Shown here: one piece after another, positions 17,661-27,492 of the stretch
Layout: each line of letters starts with the position of its first letter
Numbering within the stretch: the stretch's first letter is position 1
Translations under genes and position numbers: made by a program
DNA from: Sulfuracidifex metallicus DSM 6482 = JCM 9184
Lineage (GTDB): Archaea; Thermoproteota; Thermoprotei_A; Sulfolobales; Sulfolobaceae
DNA length: 64,000 nt
Reading direction: 5' to 3'
Assembly (NCBI GenBank): GCA_032834875.1
Contig: CP135238.1
Span: 936,011-1,000,010, forward strand
The notes under the pieces: generated by a model
Database searches by the model: none
The model's input: the letters and a program-made list of their open reading frames with translations, nothing else
Told to the model about the DNA's origin: nothing

Positions 17661-18563
17661 TTGGAAACGTTTAGGTTTATAAGCCAAGAATTTTTTAGGA
17701 AATATCTAATGGAAGAAGAAAAAGATAGCCAACAGTTTCAAGATGATGAATTGAAACTTGAGAGAGGGGAGGAGCTTTTTGAACAAGGCAAACTGGAGGA
17801 AGCCTTGTCGGAGGTTAAGGACGTAAAAACTTTGGGTGGTTTTATGCTCAGATTTCAGATACTCGAAAAGCTGGGAAGGGACGAGGAGGCAGACCATGAG
17901 ATAAGGCAAGCATCACAAATCTACCCTTATAATTATTATCTTCATTACCTTCTAGCTAACAAGGAGAAGAGTGAGGGAAACTTTCAGACAGCGTTGCAGG
18001 AGATAGACCAAGCATTATCCTTGTTACCGATCAACACCGAGTTTCTCACTCTAAAGGCAGAAATATTATTTCAGCTTGAAATGTATGAGGATGTGATTAT
18101 GGTCACCAACGAGATTATCAAGAACAGACCAGACGATGTAAACGTCAGAACCATGAGGATACTCTCCTACTATAACGTTGGAGCATTCTATGACGCTTTG
18201 ATGGAAGTAAACAAAGCTTTGGAGTACTCTAAAGACGGTTACCTTCATTTCCTTAAGGGAACAGTTTACTATCACTTGCGTTATTATACGTTAGCTCTAG
18301 ATGAGTTAAGGATTGCGATCCACATGGATGAAGACCCGGAGTACATTTATTGGGCCTCCCTTTGTTTGTACTTCCTTAAAAGGTTCCAGGAAGCCACAGA
18401 GTACGTGGATAGAGCCCTTAAAAAGAAAGAGAAACCCGTCTATTTAGCACTGAAAGCTAGAATTTTGAGGGAAATGAACGATTATAAAGCAAAGGAATTT
18501 GCACGTAAAGCAGTGGAGATGGACCCTTCCCTGAGGAAAGACCTACAGGATATTATTAAGTGA
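17661..18563 (+). CDS. Tetratricopeptide-repeat (TPR) protein
   Basis: 300 residues built mainly of tandem TPR helices (about residues 35-290) with the usual spacing of small residues, e.g. GNFQTALQEIDQALSLLP, EMYEDVIMVTNEIIKNRP and YYTLALDELRIAIHMD. There is no signal peptide, so it is cytoplasmic. Start TTG at 17661 has GGCGGTG 8 bases upstream; ATG at 17709 (MEEEKDSQQ) is the alternative. It is encoded between the divergent membrane anchor and the molybdopterin subunit and may help assembly of the complex; this is inference. Confidence 0.82.
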   Translation: METFRFISQEFFRKYLMEEEKDSQQFQDDELKLERGEELFEQGKLEEALSEVKDVKTLGGFMLRFQILEKLGRDEEADHEIRQASQIYPYNYYLHYLLANKEKSEGNFQTALQEIDQALSLLPINTEFLTLKAEILFQLEMYEDVIMVTNEIIKNRPDDVNVRTMRILSYYNVGAFYDALMEVNKALEYSKDGYLHFLKGTVYYHLRYYTLALDELRIAIHMDEDPEYIYWASLCLYFLKRFQEATEYVDRALKKKEKPVYLALKARILREMNDYKAKEFARKAVEMDPSLRKDLQDIIK

Positions 18564-18724
18564 ACTGCCTATCCTCATGTACTGGGCATTCAAGCTAGCA
18601 CGGAAAGGGACTTTTGTCCCATGAACCTCGTTATGTTGAATTAAAATATTTCTAATTAGTGATATCGCTTTGCCGAAGAGATTCCTTATATAATGAGAAA
18701 TAGTTAACTAATTCTCGACGTAAA

Positions 18725-21700
18725 ATGGGAAGTCTAAAGCTCACCAGGAGAGACTTTCTAAAGATCTCTGGTGTGGCTGCAATAGGCGCAACTATAGCTT
18801 GGAAGGGAAGAGCAATAGAAAAGCTCTTTGATCCTAAGCCAGATCCATATACTCTCAACTATCCCAATGACGAGATAGTTTACTCAAACTGTTTCCAATG
18901 CTTAGGAAGATGCTCACTGGAGATTGTAAGGACACCTTCTGGATATCCAAGGTTCATAACGGGAACCATAGGATGGCATATAAACGACGGAGGAGTATGT
19001 CCTAGAGGAGCATCAGACGTTTTCTATTATTTCTCCCCTGCAAGGTTGAGGTATCCCATGATCAGAGCTGGAAATAGAGGAGAGGGTAAATGGTTAGCTG
19101 TAGATTACGATACAGCTTACGACGTTATAATCAACGGAGCACAAGCTAAGTCATGGAGCAAAATAGGGTTGAACCCCAATGACTTGGGCATTGGTGGCTT
19201 TCCAGGTCTGTTGGAGATTAAGAGTACGAACCCGCACTCCTTCGCCTTCTGGCAGGGAAGGGACCAGCTTATACCAGGGGAGACGGCAGGTTTCTTCGCG
19301 GGTAACTTTGGGACGGCAAACTCGGCTGCTCATGGAGGATTCTGCTCTATGGACGTTTACACTGCTGGCGTTTACGTTACTGGTGCTCCAGTATGGGAAT
19401 ACGCTGGCCCTGATCAAGAGAGAGCTCAATACTTCATACTTTCAGGGCTTGCTGGAGATCACTTCCCCAACTGGATGAGGAGGATAATAGCCCAAATAAG
19501 AGAGAATGGAGGCAAGGTTGTAACCATAGCTCCGGAGAGATATGGCTTCTATTCAGTATCCGATGAGCACTTGTTTGTTAATCCAGCAGGGGACGGAGCA
19601 CTGATAATGGGTATGATAAGGTCCTTGGTTGACTTTCACTACTACGTATATAAAGCCTCTAAGGGGAAGGTCCTGAATCCAGTAACTTTACAACAAGTAT
19701 CTGTCGCGTTAGATCCTAGCAGTGGAAATTTAGTGATGCAGACCGTCACCCCTCAGGGCAACGTAGTCCAATTGTCTAATCTGGGTAACATACCTAATTC
19801 CGCGGTTTTCCCTCACATAGACGAGGAGTTTCTAAGGTATTATACGAACTTATCTTGGTTGGTGATCCTGAATCCCAACCCCCAGGAAGGTGATCCCCTA
19901 GATCCCAACGACCCAAACGCGGGAAACAACGTTGGTCTTCATGTTAGAGCAAGTGTTAATAACCCTCAGTATAGCAAGAACCATCCGTGGCTTGAGGCAG
20001 TTCTTGGCAACGATGGAAACGTTTACTCTTACGTTGACGTTCCGTGGTCAAAGGGAGTTGAGCCCATAATAACTCTTGACGAGCTTCCCTCAACTTCGTC
20101 CATAACCTTAGTTTCCTACAAGCTAAAGGATGGTTCTACCACTAAGGTACCTGCTATCCAAGTTACGGTACCGTCATCACCAAACGGTTCGAACATTACC
20201 CTAACTGTTACAACCGCATTTGAGTTGTTGAGGGCTGAGTTAATGAATTATGATCCTTACACTCCATACACTGAGCCAGCTCAGTACGGTGTGATAAATT
20301 GTGCAAACGTAAGTGGGATACCACATAACACCATAGTTAGAATAGCCAATGAAGCTGCTACAGTAGCCTTCCAGAAGTCAATAGAGGAGCCTGTTAAATG
20401 GATAGATTACTTAGGAAGGTATCACGAGAGCGTTACAGGAAGGCCAGTCTCGATCTATTTCATGAGAGGTATAGCAGGTCATTCCAACGGGTTCATGACT
20501 GCCGCGTCGTACTACTATTTGGTCCTCATGTTGGGCGCATGGGATAATCCCGGTGCGGATCTTTACAAGTATCCGTATCCGCATTATTTCCCAGGCGTAG
20601 CTGTACCTCCACATCCACTGGCAAACACACCTTCAATAGATCAAGAGATAGCTAGTTCGATTTCCTCTTCGTTGTCAGTGCCCAAAGGGAGGACTGGCTT
20701 TTTGAAGAGAGAGTACATTTACAATGATGGCACAGTTAACGTGGCAGACGTTAAGGTCGTTCCCGCTGGACCGTATGGTTATCCAGACGGTCCTGACGAC
20801 CTAGTAATTTATAAGACCGGAAGGCCTCTTCTGGTGGATAGAGGTTACAGCTGGGAACTACCTTTGTCAACGCAGAGATCAATATCGGCTGTAGCATATA
20901 CTACATACTATATGAACAAGTATCAAGGCATAATCCCCTACAAGATTCAGGGAATGATGTGGTATATAACTGCACCTTACTGGAACAACGCCTATACCCT
21001 CACGGACCTTCTACAGAAAGTTACTGAAAAGGACTCCAATGGTAACTACGTGATTCCGTTTACCATACAAGTAGACTTGTTCATGCAGGAGACTGACAAC
21101 GTTGTAGACATATTGATACCTGATAGAACATTCATGGAGATATATGGTTTTCATTCCACGTTCGATAGACCAACTAGCCTTCCTCAAGGACCGTCAGACT
21201 CCCTCAACTGGCCTGCATTGCCAGCTCTCTATCCCGTTCTTTCAGCAGGTAGCTTCTTCTTAACTTTACTTTGGCTATTGAGGAGTTACCCAAAACAAGG
21301 GAATAACGTAGATCCAATCAAATGTCCTCATTATACTACGCAGGACCCAGTGACTGGACTACCGCTCGTGAGCCCCATTGACCTTCATGACCCAATCACC
21401 GGTCAACAGATTTACACCGCAGGCCAGCCAGGTTATATATCCTCTGGAATGTTCATCCTAAAGCAGGGCATACTTCTAGCAGGTTACGGAGATAATTTCC
21501 AGTATATATTCAAAAACGAAAAAGATCAGGAAGTTCCTAACCCGCAACAGCTTAAGCTCTATGCTTCCTTCGTTCCTGACGGCGTAAGCCAGAGCAGTGT
21601 AATAAACCAGATCCTAAGCAACGTACCTTCAGGCAAGCTTTTCTCGACCTCTACCACCTACAAGATAGCCGCAGATTCTAGATCCACCGGAGTCGAGCAC

Positions 21701-22990
21701 TACTTTAGAATTCCGGTTCAGTTCCAGCCCACACTACAGTCTATGTTAGAGAAGATTATTAACACGTACGCATCTGGACAGATGAGTTTGGACGACATAA
21801 ACCCCGGAGTAGTTAAGGTAGGAAAAGGAGGAGCATCCTATGTCCTTCCACCGTCCCTCAGGTACATGAGGAATGTTAACATGCTCTACTTCCTTGGTTG
21901 GGGGGCCTACATGCCTGGTGGATATGGAACAATAGGTTTGCCTTACCTTCACAAGATATATCTGGAATATCTGCAGAAGTTCCGTCTTGCAGCCGCCGGG
22001 AAGTGGACGGGGTATAACTCAGCTTACTATTATTACTACCTTCACACCAAGAATCCAAGTTTCTTGGTTAAGTCAGTGGTGCCCAACGATAGCTACGGTA
22101 AGGCATTATCAAAGAACATTTCAGACTACTTCAAACCATTTGGAGGTTACTATCCTCCAGTTGCATGGGAATCCAACTTGACTCCAGACGGAATAAAGGA
22201 GCAGGAATATCCCTTGACCTTCTTCGTGAGAAGACACGACAGGACCTATCATACTTGGTCCTACAACATACCGTGGCTTATGGCAATGATGCCCTACAGT
22301 CCAGTCATGTTGAGCAGTGCCGATCCTTATGTGAAACAGTTCAACCTACAGTCTGGAGACTTCGTACAATTTGAAGCCGTAAACGAGCCTTGGAGCGGAG
22401 GACTTAGAACAATGATAGATGCAATAGTGTTCCTAGATAACGCCACAAGGCCTGGTGCTGCGTGGGTAATAGTTAGCAATCAAGCTTTGCCAGGATTCAG
22501 GGGACAGACAAAAGACTCACCTCAGGTTAAATATAGCGTGTTGAATAACTGGGCTAACATATCCTACATGCCACCTTCAAGAGGAGGACAGCTTTCGCCT
22601 ACGGTCGATAACGCCTTTCCCATCATGCATTTAGACCCAATAACCGGGCAGACCTCGTGGCATGACAGCCGTATTAAAATACTTGGAAAGAGTACATCAT
22701 CTACCGTTCAAGTATCAGCAAACAGATTTGTTTATATGGGCAATGATTACTCTAATCAGGACGTGCTAGCTATAATTACCTCTCAGATGAACAACCAGAT
22801 TTCGGTTAGTAATACACCTTCCACTCCTACTTTTGCTGAGGGAGTAGATGTCCCGCATCTCAGATTCGATGTAAACAATATTCAAGGTACATCAATCTGG
22901 TCTTACGTTCAGCCCTCTTCTCTAGCTGCCAATAATTTTGGGCTAGGCAGCTATACCGTGAGATATGGTTTCGCATCTGAACAAAGGTGA
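18725..22990 (+). CDS. Giant Tat-exported molybdopterin oxidoreductase (sulfur/polysulfide-reductase-like catalytic subunit)
   Basis: 1421 residues of the DMSO-reductase superfamily. A Tat signal is at the N-terminus ([14 protein letters not shown], residues 6-19). The [4Fe-4S] motif is C56-x2-C59-x3-C63-x28-C92 (then PRGASD). C207 in HGGFCSMD is the likely Mo/W ligand by position. C-terminal parts carry the molybdopterin-dinucleotide binding domain ([13 protein letters not shown] near 1160 onward). It is much longer than usual catalytic subunits (about 800-1100 aa), with extra segments around 320-520 and 840-1000. Partner genes (FeS subunit, TorD-like chaperone, NrfD anchor) show a complex iron-sulfur molybdoenzyme acting outside the membrane. 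Sulfur or polysulfide reduction is the best guess from Sulfolobales context; tetrathionate, thiosulfate or arsenate are alternatives. Confidence 0.85.
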   Translation: MGSLKLTRRDFLKISGVAAIGATIAWKGRAIEKLFDPKPDPYTLNYPNDEIVYSNCFQCLGRCSLEIVRTPSGYPRFITGTIGWHINDGGVCPRGASDVFYYFSPARLRYPMIRAGNRGEGKWLAVDYDTAYDVIINGAQAKSWSKIGLNPNDLGIGGFPGLLEIKSTNPHSFAFWQGRDQLIPGETAGFFAGNFGTANSAAHGGFCSMDVYTAGVYVTGAPVWEYAGPDQERAQYFILSGLAGDHFPNWMRRIIAQIRENGGKVVTIAPERYGFYSVSDEHLFVNPAGDGALIMGMIRSLVDFHYYVYKASKGKVLNPVTLQQVSVALDPSSGNLVMQTVTPQGNVVQLSNLGNIPNSAVFPHIDEEFLRYYTNLSWLVILNPNPQEGDPLDPNDPNAGNNVGLHVRASVNNPQYSKNHPWLEAVLGNDGNVYSYVDVPWSKGVEPIITLDELPSTSSITLVSYKLKDGSTTKVPAIQVTVPSSPNGSNITLTVTTAFELLRAELMNYDPYTPYTEPAQYGVINCANVSGIPHNTIVRIANEAATVAFQKSIEEPVKWIDYLGRYHESVTGRPVSIYFMRGIAGHSNGFMTAASYYYLVLMLGAWDNPGADLYKYPYPHYFPGVAVPPHPLANTPSIDQEIASSISSSLSVPKGRTGFLKREYIYNDGTVNVADVKVVPAGPYGYPDGPDDLVIYKTGRPLLVDRGYSWELPLSTQRSISAVAYTTYYMNKYQGIIPYKIQGMMWYITAPYWNNAYTLTDLLQKVTEKDSNGNYVIPFTIQVDLFMQETDNVVDILIPDRTFMEIYGFHSTFDRPTSLPQGPSDSLNWPALPALYPVLSAGSFFLTLLWLLRSYPKQGNNVDPIKCPHYTTQDPVTGLPLVSPIDLHDPITGQQIYTAGQPGYISSGMFILKQGILLAGYGDNFQYIFKNEKDQEVPNPQQLKLYASFVPDGVSQSSVINQILSNVPSGKLFSTSTTYKIAADSRSTGVEHYFRIPVQFQPTLQSMLEKIINTYASGQMSLDDINPGVVKVGKGGASYVLPPSLRYMRNVNMLYFLGWGAYMPGGYGTIGLPYLHKIYLEYLQKFRLAAAGKWTGYNSAYYYYYLHTKNPSFLVKSVVPNDSYGKALSKNISDYFKPFGGYYPPVAWESNLTPDGIKEQEYPLTFFVRRHDRTYHTWSYNIPWLMAMMPYSPVMLSSADPYVKQFNLQSGDFVQFEAVNEPWSGGLRTMIDAIVFLDNATRPGAAWVIVSNQALPGFRGQTKDSPQVKYSVLNNWANISYMPPSRGGQLSPTVDNAFPIMHLDPITGQTSWHDSRIKILGKSTSSTVQVSANRFVYMGNDYSNQDVLAIITSQMNNQISVSNTPSTPTFAEGVDVPHLRFDVNNIQGTSIWSYVQPSSLAANNFGLGSYTVRYGFASEQR

Positions 22991-22995
22991 TTCAC

Positions 22996-23838
22996 ATGTC
23001 AGGAAAACCCTTAACTCTAGATATATACCAAGGCGGAGTTCAAAACGCTCTGCCTTTCACTCCAAATGCAAACTATGCAATAATAACCGACCTGAATAAG
23101 TGCTTCGGTTGTGGAGGCTGTCAGATGTCATGTAAGGAATGGAATACGTCAGGAATGTTCGGTCCTCTCCCAGACCTTAATCCTTACGGCGATCTGGACG
23201 TTATGTTCTGGCTTAGGGTCCTTTACGTGGAGGTAGGAACTTATCCCCAGACCAAAGTTTACAACATACCTATAAACTGTTATCACTGTATGGATGCACC
23301 TTGCGTTGTTGTTTGTCCAGTGGGTGCAACCTTCAAGAGGAAGGAAGACGGAATAGTGCTTGTCGACTATGAGGAGTGTATAGGCACTAAGTACTGCATA
23401 TATGCTTGTCCTTACGGGAACAGATTCTTCGATTATCTGCAGGGCGTAACCAAGAAGTGTACTCATTGCTTTGACAGGATATACGACCCCAACCTACCGC
23501 CAGAGGAAAGAATACCAGCGTGTATACATGGTTGCATGGTTCAGGCTAGGATTTGGGCAAACAGACTTGACCCCACGGATCCCGGTAACATACTTTTCCA
23601 AGATAAGGGAGGTTTCGTGATGGGACCTGAGACCGGAGCAAATCCAGCTAGCGGTTATTTACCCTGGCATAGCGACTACGCCTCCAATGATGACGTGGAG
23701 CTGTTGGATCAGTCTCAATATTTTAACGTATGGACAGCCAATGGGACGGTGCAACTTGGTGCTCAAGGGAACAATTCCACTTCTACAGAAGGTAATAACT
23801 CCACATATACCGAAGGTAACGGTAACAATGGGGGATGA
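22996..23838 (+). CDS. Four-cluster ferredoxin-type subunit (SreB/PsrB/DmsB-like)
   Basis: 280 residues. It carries electrons between the NrfD-like anchor and the molybdopterin subunit. Four cysteine sets for [4Fe-4S] clusters are visible: [37 protein letters not shown], and CTHCFDRI...CIHGC. ATG at 22996 is chosen over GTG at 22987 because AAAGGTGA then acts as ribosome binding site. The last ~25 residues are an odd low-complexity tail with repeated EGNNST-type N-glycosylation sequons, ending in GNGNNGG. The protein has no signal of its own and probably rides through Tat with the large subunit. It ends in ATGA overlap with the next gene. Confidence 0.88.
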   Translation: MSGKPLTLDIYQGGVQNALPFTPNANYAIITDLNKCFGCGGCQMSCKEWNTSGMFGPLPDLNPYGDLDVMFWLRVLYVEVGTYPQTKVYNIPINCYHCMDAPCVVVCPVGATFKRKEDGIVLVDYEECIGTKYCIYACPYGNRFFDYLQGVTKKCTHCFDRIYDPNLPPEERIPACIHGCMVQARIWANRLDPTDPGNILFQDKGGFVMGPETGANPASGYLPWHSDYASNDDVELLDQSQYFNVWTANGTVQLGAQGNNSTSTEGNNSTYTEGNGNNGG

Positions 23839-24458
23839 GGAAAATGATGTCACTTATAGATAGATCTCTCCTTTACGAGTTCTACTCCGACCTCTTCATA
23901 TATAAATGGGACGAGGAGGAGTACTCATCCTTTGTCCAGAGGGTAAAGGATGTAGACTCAACATACACTAATCTTCGTCCTTTAACATCTAAGATATTGA
24001 ATGCCTCCAGGAAGGATCTTCTAGTGGAGTACTCAAGCCTTTTCCTAACAGGGACAGGATCTAGACCCCTTACTCCTGTGGAGAGTAAGAGAATTTTTTC
24101 AATTATGGGTGAGAAGATTGCTCTCTCCAAGTATAAGGACTTACTTTCCTTTTACGATTCATGGGGACTTAAACCAAAGTCTGTAGGTAACTTCTTCCAG
24201 CCCGAGGCGGATCATATATCCTCCATCCTCGCCTTCATGGCTTTCCTTATTTCTAAGGAGAATGAGACTACAGCTGAAGGAAGGAAGCCTTTAAGGAGTA
24301 TGTCTGATCAGAAACTCTTCTTCTTCAATCATGTGTTGAGCTGGATTCCCTCCTGGGCTAACGACGTTATTAAGGACAAGAGGTCCAACTTATTCGGTGT
24401 AGCTTGTTCGTCCCTTAATCAATGGATAGAGCAGGAGAAGATACGTCTGGGGTTATAA
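23835..24458 (+). CDS. TorD-like molybdoenzyme maturation chaperone
   Basis: 207 residues, all-helical, with the features of the TorD/DmsD family: an N-terminal YEFYSDLF segment, central [20 protein letters not shown], and the [19 protein letters not shown] motif (about 120-138) corresponding to the family's E-P-x-D-H signature. Such chaperones bind the Tat signal of the catalytic subunit and help cofactor insertion before export. Its start overlaps the FeS-subunit stop (ATGA at 23835-23838) and its stop is one base before the next ATG. Confidence 0.85.
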   Translation: MRKMMSLIDRSLLYEFYSDLFIYKWDEEEYSSFVQRVKDVDSTYTNLRPLTSKILNASRKDLLVEYSSLFLTGTGSRPLTPVESKRIFSIMGEKIALSKYKDLLSFYDSWGLKPKSVGNFFQPEADHISSILAFMAFLISKENETTAEGRKPLRSMSDQKLFFFNHVLSWIPSWANDVIKDKRSNLFGVACSSLNQWIEQEKIRLGL

Positions 24459-24459
24459 C

Positions 24460-25917
24460 ATGAACGTGGGCTTGCTCGTTACGAAAGAAGCTAGAAGAGC
24501 TGTGGGCGACGAGACCCTAAAGTCACTCTTCGAGAATAAGGATCTAGTTTACATGGCAGAGTTGGGGGATTTCGTCTACTCCGACCTCAGGGATAACGAA
24601 GTAAGATCCCTAGTTATCCTAGGAGATGCAGGATACACCTTGAAGGACGAGATAGAACAGAAAACTGGAATTTCCCCTTTAGCTATGGATAACCTTCCAT
24701 CGGAGTGGGTCAAAGGGAAAAGCGTGAAATATGTTACTGCGCTCCTTCAAGCCTATGTCTCTAAGGCTTCCCAAAGCGACCTAGCCTATAGGGTTCAGCC
24801 TGTCCACACTAAAAACGTGGACAGAAGGTCTCTGCTGAGGTTCAAGTTTTACCAGTACGTTCCTTACCCGGTTTTGGCTGAACAACTTCACATAGAAAGG
24901 GAAATAAACAGAACCGTGGAGTTATGCCCTAAAGGAGCGTTGAGCAAGACCCCGGAAGGTCCTCAAGTAACTAAGCCTGAGGAATGCTCGTGGTGTGGTT
25001 ACTGCTCTGGATCGTCTTACCTAGGCTACTTAGAAAACCCAACCTTTTCAACCACACAGTTCGTGGAATTCGTAAACAAGATTACCTCCATTTATGGGCC
25101 TTCTAAAATGCTGTTCTCCTGTAAGCCGGTTAACGTAAAGGAGGGAGTATTTCCCGTGATTTTACCCTGCATTGCTTACGTTCCTGATGCCTTCCTTTTA
25201 GCCTCATATGCTGCAGGTCTTCAGCCCATGGTTTACCTTGCCGAGGATTGCAGAACTAAAGACATGGGAATGAAAAGGATGAATGAGATGCCATCCCATT
25301 TCCCTGGAACTAACTTGAACATTGTGAAAATTACATCGGAGAAAGAGCTGGAGATCGCAATGAATACTCCTGTTCCGCCAATGAAGATCAGGGAGATACC
25401 ATTAGACTTGATATATAGTAGGAGCAGGAGGAGGAGCCTCCTGTTATGGTCCATCAAGGAAATGAGTAAGGAAGTTCCCCTTGACGAGGAGGACGAGGTT
25501 CCCTCTTCGTTTTACGTTACGGTCGACACTGAGAAGTGCGTCCTATGCGGAGTTTGCGTGAGGGAATGTCAAATGTTAGTTCCGCAGATAAGGAACCAAG
25601 GTGACTCCATCACGCTGGAATACGATGAGTACAACTGCATAGGTTCGGGAAGATGTCTTAGGAGTTGCCCAGAGAAGGCGATTACGGTGAAGGAAAAGGT
25701 GAAATTGAAGGAAATGAGAAAGGTTCAGTTCACCAAGTCCGTGGTGACCAAGTGTAGGTACTGCGGTAAACCAATTGGCTCATTCAAGGTGAAGGACAAG
25801 GTGTCAGTTATGTTAAACTCTATGGGATATAACACGCAATTCGTGGACGTGTGTAACGACTGTAAACAGAAGGAGCTTACCAAGATGTGGCTTCAAAGGA
25901 TAGGTGTTTCAAAATGA
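24460..25917 (+). CDS. FeS protein with MvhD-like domain (SreD-like)
   Basis: 485 residues of mixed design. An N-terminal ~115 residues resemble a Rossmann-like domain. A first [4Fe-4S] set is C156 with C176, C179 and C182. Then comes a domain resembling MvhD/HdrA-associated delta subunits (LPCIAYVPDAFLLASY, LAEDC, about 213-300). A classical 2[4Fe-4S] ferredoxin follows (C360, C363, C366, C370; C393, C399, C403), and finally a zinc-ribbon-like end (C432, C435, C465, C468). No signal peptide: it is cytoplasmic, so it may feed or take electrons on the inside or serve cofactor assembly. It is in the operon between the chaperone and two small genes; the stop overlaps the next ATG (ATGA). Confidence 0.75.
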   Translation: MNVGLLVTKEARRAVGDETLKSLFENKDLVYMAELGDFVYSDLRDNEVRSLVILGDAGYTLKDEIEQKTGISPLAMDNLPSEWVKGKSVKYVTALLQAYVSKASQSDLAYRVQPVHTKNVDRRSLLRFKFYQYVPYPVLAEQLHIEREINRTVELCPKGALSKTPEGPQVTKPEECSWCGYCSGSSYLGYLENPTFSTTQFVEFVNKITSIYGPSKMLFSCKPVNVKEGVFPVILPCIAYVPDAFLLASYAAGLQPMVYLAEDCRTKDMGMKRMNEMPSHFPGTNLNIVKITSEKELEIAMNTPVPPMKIREIPLDLIYSRSRRRSLLLWSIKEMSKEVPLDEEDEVPSSFYVTVDTEKCVLCGVCVRECQMLVPQIRNQGDSITLEYDEYNCIGSGRCLRSCPEKAITVKEKVKLKEMRKVQFTKSVVTKCRYCGKPIGSFKVKDKVSVMLNSMGYNTQFVDVCNDCKQKELTKMWLQRIGVSK

Positions 25918-26417
25918 TGACAATCGTAATCAGCTCTCCTACCCTGGTTCTCGACTTCGAGGAGGAAGAGTTGAGGCAGAAGTATAATTCTCTGGTTTCA
26001 TCTATTTTGTCAGGTAAGTTGGCCCAGTTTCCCATACCCAATCTCAAAGTTAGGGAGGATGCATACTCCATCGAGGAGTTAGGTTATAGAGCTAGAGTTT
26101 TCCTGTTGACTTACCTAGACCGTTTACAAGTCAAGAGGACCATTTTGAAGTATAATTTAGATTCATTCATCACCGACGTGATTTCAATTGACGTCTCATC
26201 AACCGATATTCTAAACAAGGTGTCCTCTCGCGTTAGGGGAAAGTGGATCTTGCTGACTGAGAACGAGGCTGAGGCTTCTTGGTTTACGAGGTTGGGAGTG
26301 AACTCGGTGACAGTAGGAAAGGGAGGCAAGTTCTCTTCCATCTATGGATTCGTGGATTATACCTCATCCCATAGAGTAGATAAAGATCTCTACGTTTCCA
26401 AAGGGTGCGGAATTTGA
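25914..26417 (+). CDS. Hypothetical protein in the sulfur-reductase-like operon
   Basis: 167 residues from the ATG at 25914 that overlaps the preceding stop; an in-frame ATG at 25887 would overlap by 31 bases. Alternating strands and helices without cysteine clusters or membrane segments; the C-terminus ends SKGCGI. The middle reads like a small Rossmann-type fold (IVISSPTLVLDF, KWILLTENEAEASW, VNSVTVGKGG). No family recognised. Coupling with both neighbours suggests a role in assembly or regulation of the complex. Confidence 0.65.
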   Translation: MMTIVISSPTLVLDFEEEELRQKYNSLVSSILSGKLAQFPIPNLKVREDAYSIEELGYRARVFLLTYLDRLQVKRTILKYNLDSFITDVISIDVSSTDILNKVSSRVRGKWILLTENEAEASWFTRLGVNSVTVGKGGKFSSIYGFVDYTSSHRVDKDLYVSKGCGI

Positions 26418-26821
26418 CGTTAGATCAGGAGATAACCGAATGGGTAAAGGAACTGGGCATGAAGGTAGAGAAACTTGAAGGGAACAACTTCTTTCAAATT
26501 AAGGTGACGCCTCCTCTAGGTGGACCCAGCGTAGCAATATTGAGACCAAAGATGGAGGACACATACTATATTTTTACCATAGTTGTGGACATAGACGTTG
26601 AAACCCAACTAAAGGTCTTAAGACAAATCATGCTTGACCTAATGAGAATGAACGTGGAGTTTTTCCTGACCCCACAGGGAAAACCGGACAAGCTTCACCT
26701 AGCCAGGCTTGTTTTCGCTGATGGGCTTACAAAGAATCAAATGTTAGAGAATCTGACCTTAGTGAAGAACGCTGCATATTTAGCGATTACTTGGTTAAAA
26801 AATGGTGAAGACCTTCAGTAA
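26405..26821 (+). CDS. Small chaperone-like protein, possible DUF2299
   Basis: 138 residues with a beta-alpha-beta layout (FFQIKVTPPLGGPSVAILRPKMEDTYYIF cut here, then a helix and VEFFLTPQGKPDKLHLARLVFADGL). This resembles the archaeal DUF2299 / type III secretion chaperone-like fold, from memory and with modest certainty. GTG at 26405 or TTG at 26414 could be the start; the latter overlaps the previous stop as TTGA. Last gene of the operon. Confidence 0.6.
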   Translation: MRNLTLDQEITEWVKELGMKVEKLEGNNFFQIKVTPPLGGPSVAILRPKMEDTYYIFTIVVDIDVETQLKVLRQIMLDLMRMNVEFFLTPQGKPDKLHLARLVFADGLTKNQMLENLTLVKNAAYLAITWLKNGEDLQ

Positions 26822-26946
26822 TAAAAGAAGATTTATTTTTATATTAGCCATGAAATATCTATGCTGCAGGGAGCAAAGAAAAAATGATAACTTTTTTATT
26901 TTTATTTTCAAAAATAACAATAGCTACGGTGTACCGGTGCTATATT

Positions 26947-27330
<384 letters not shown>

Positions 27331-27492
27331 GTACTTAAATTTATTTTCTAAAGTATAAAAAGCTATCTTAATTTATCTAATTAAGCTATAAAGTTTAAAA
27401 TAACTTTTTATATGATTTAGATTTTTCATCTGATATCTACTAAATTTTCACTCTAACAAAACTTTTTAAAAGTTAGTTGATACTTATCTTTC

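Noticed and set aside
18564-18724. tRNA-like sequence before the large molybdopterin gene
   Set aside because: Short complementary pieces exist (GGGACTTTTGTCCC), but no cloverleaf with T-loop and acceptor stem can be drawn.
19179-19478. Plus-strand frame inside the molybdopterin gene
   Set aside because: Shadow of an intact, motif-bearing gene in another frame.
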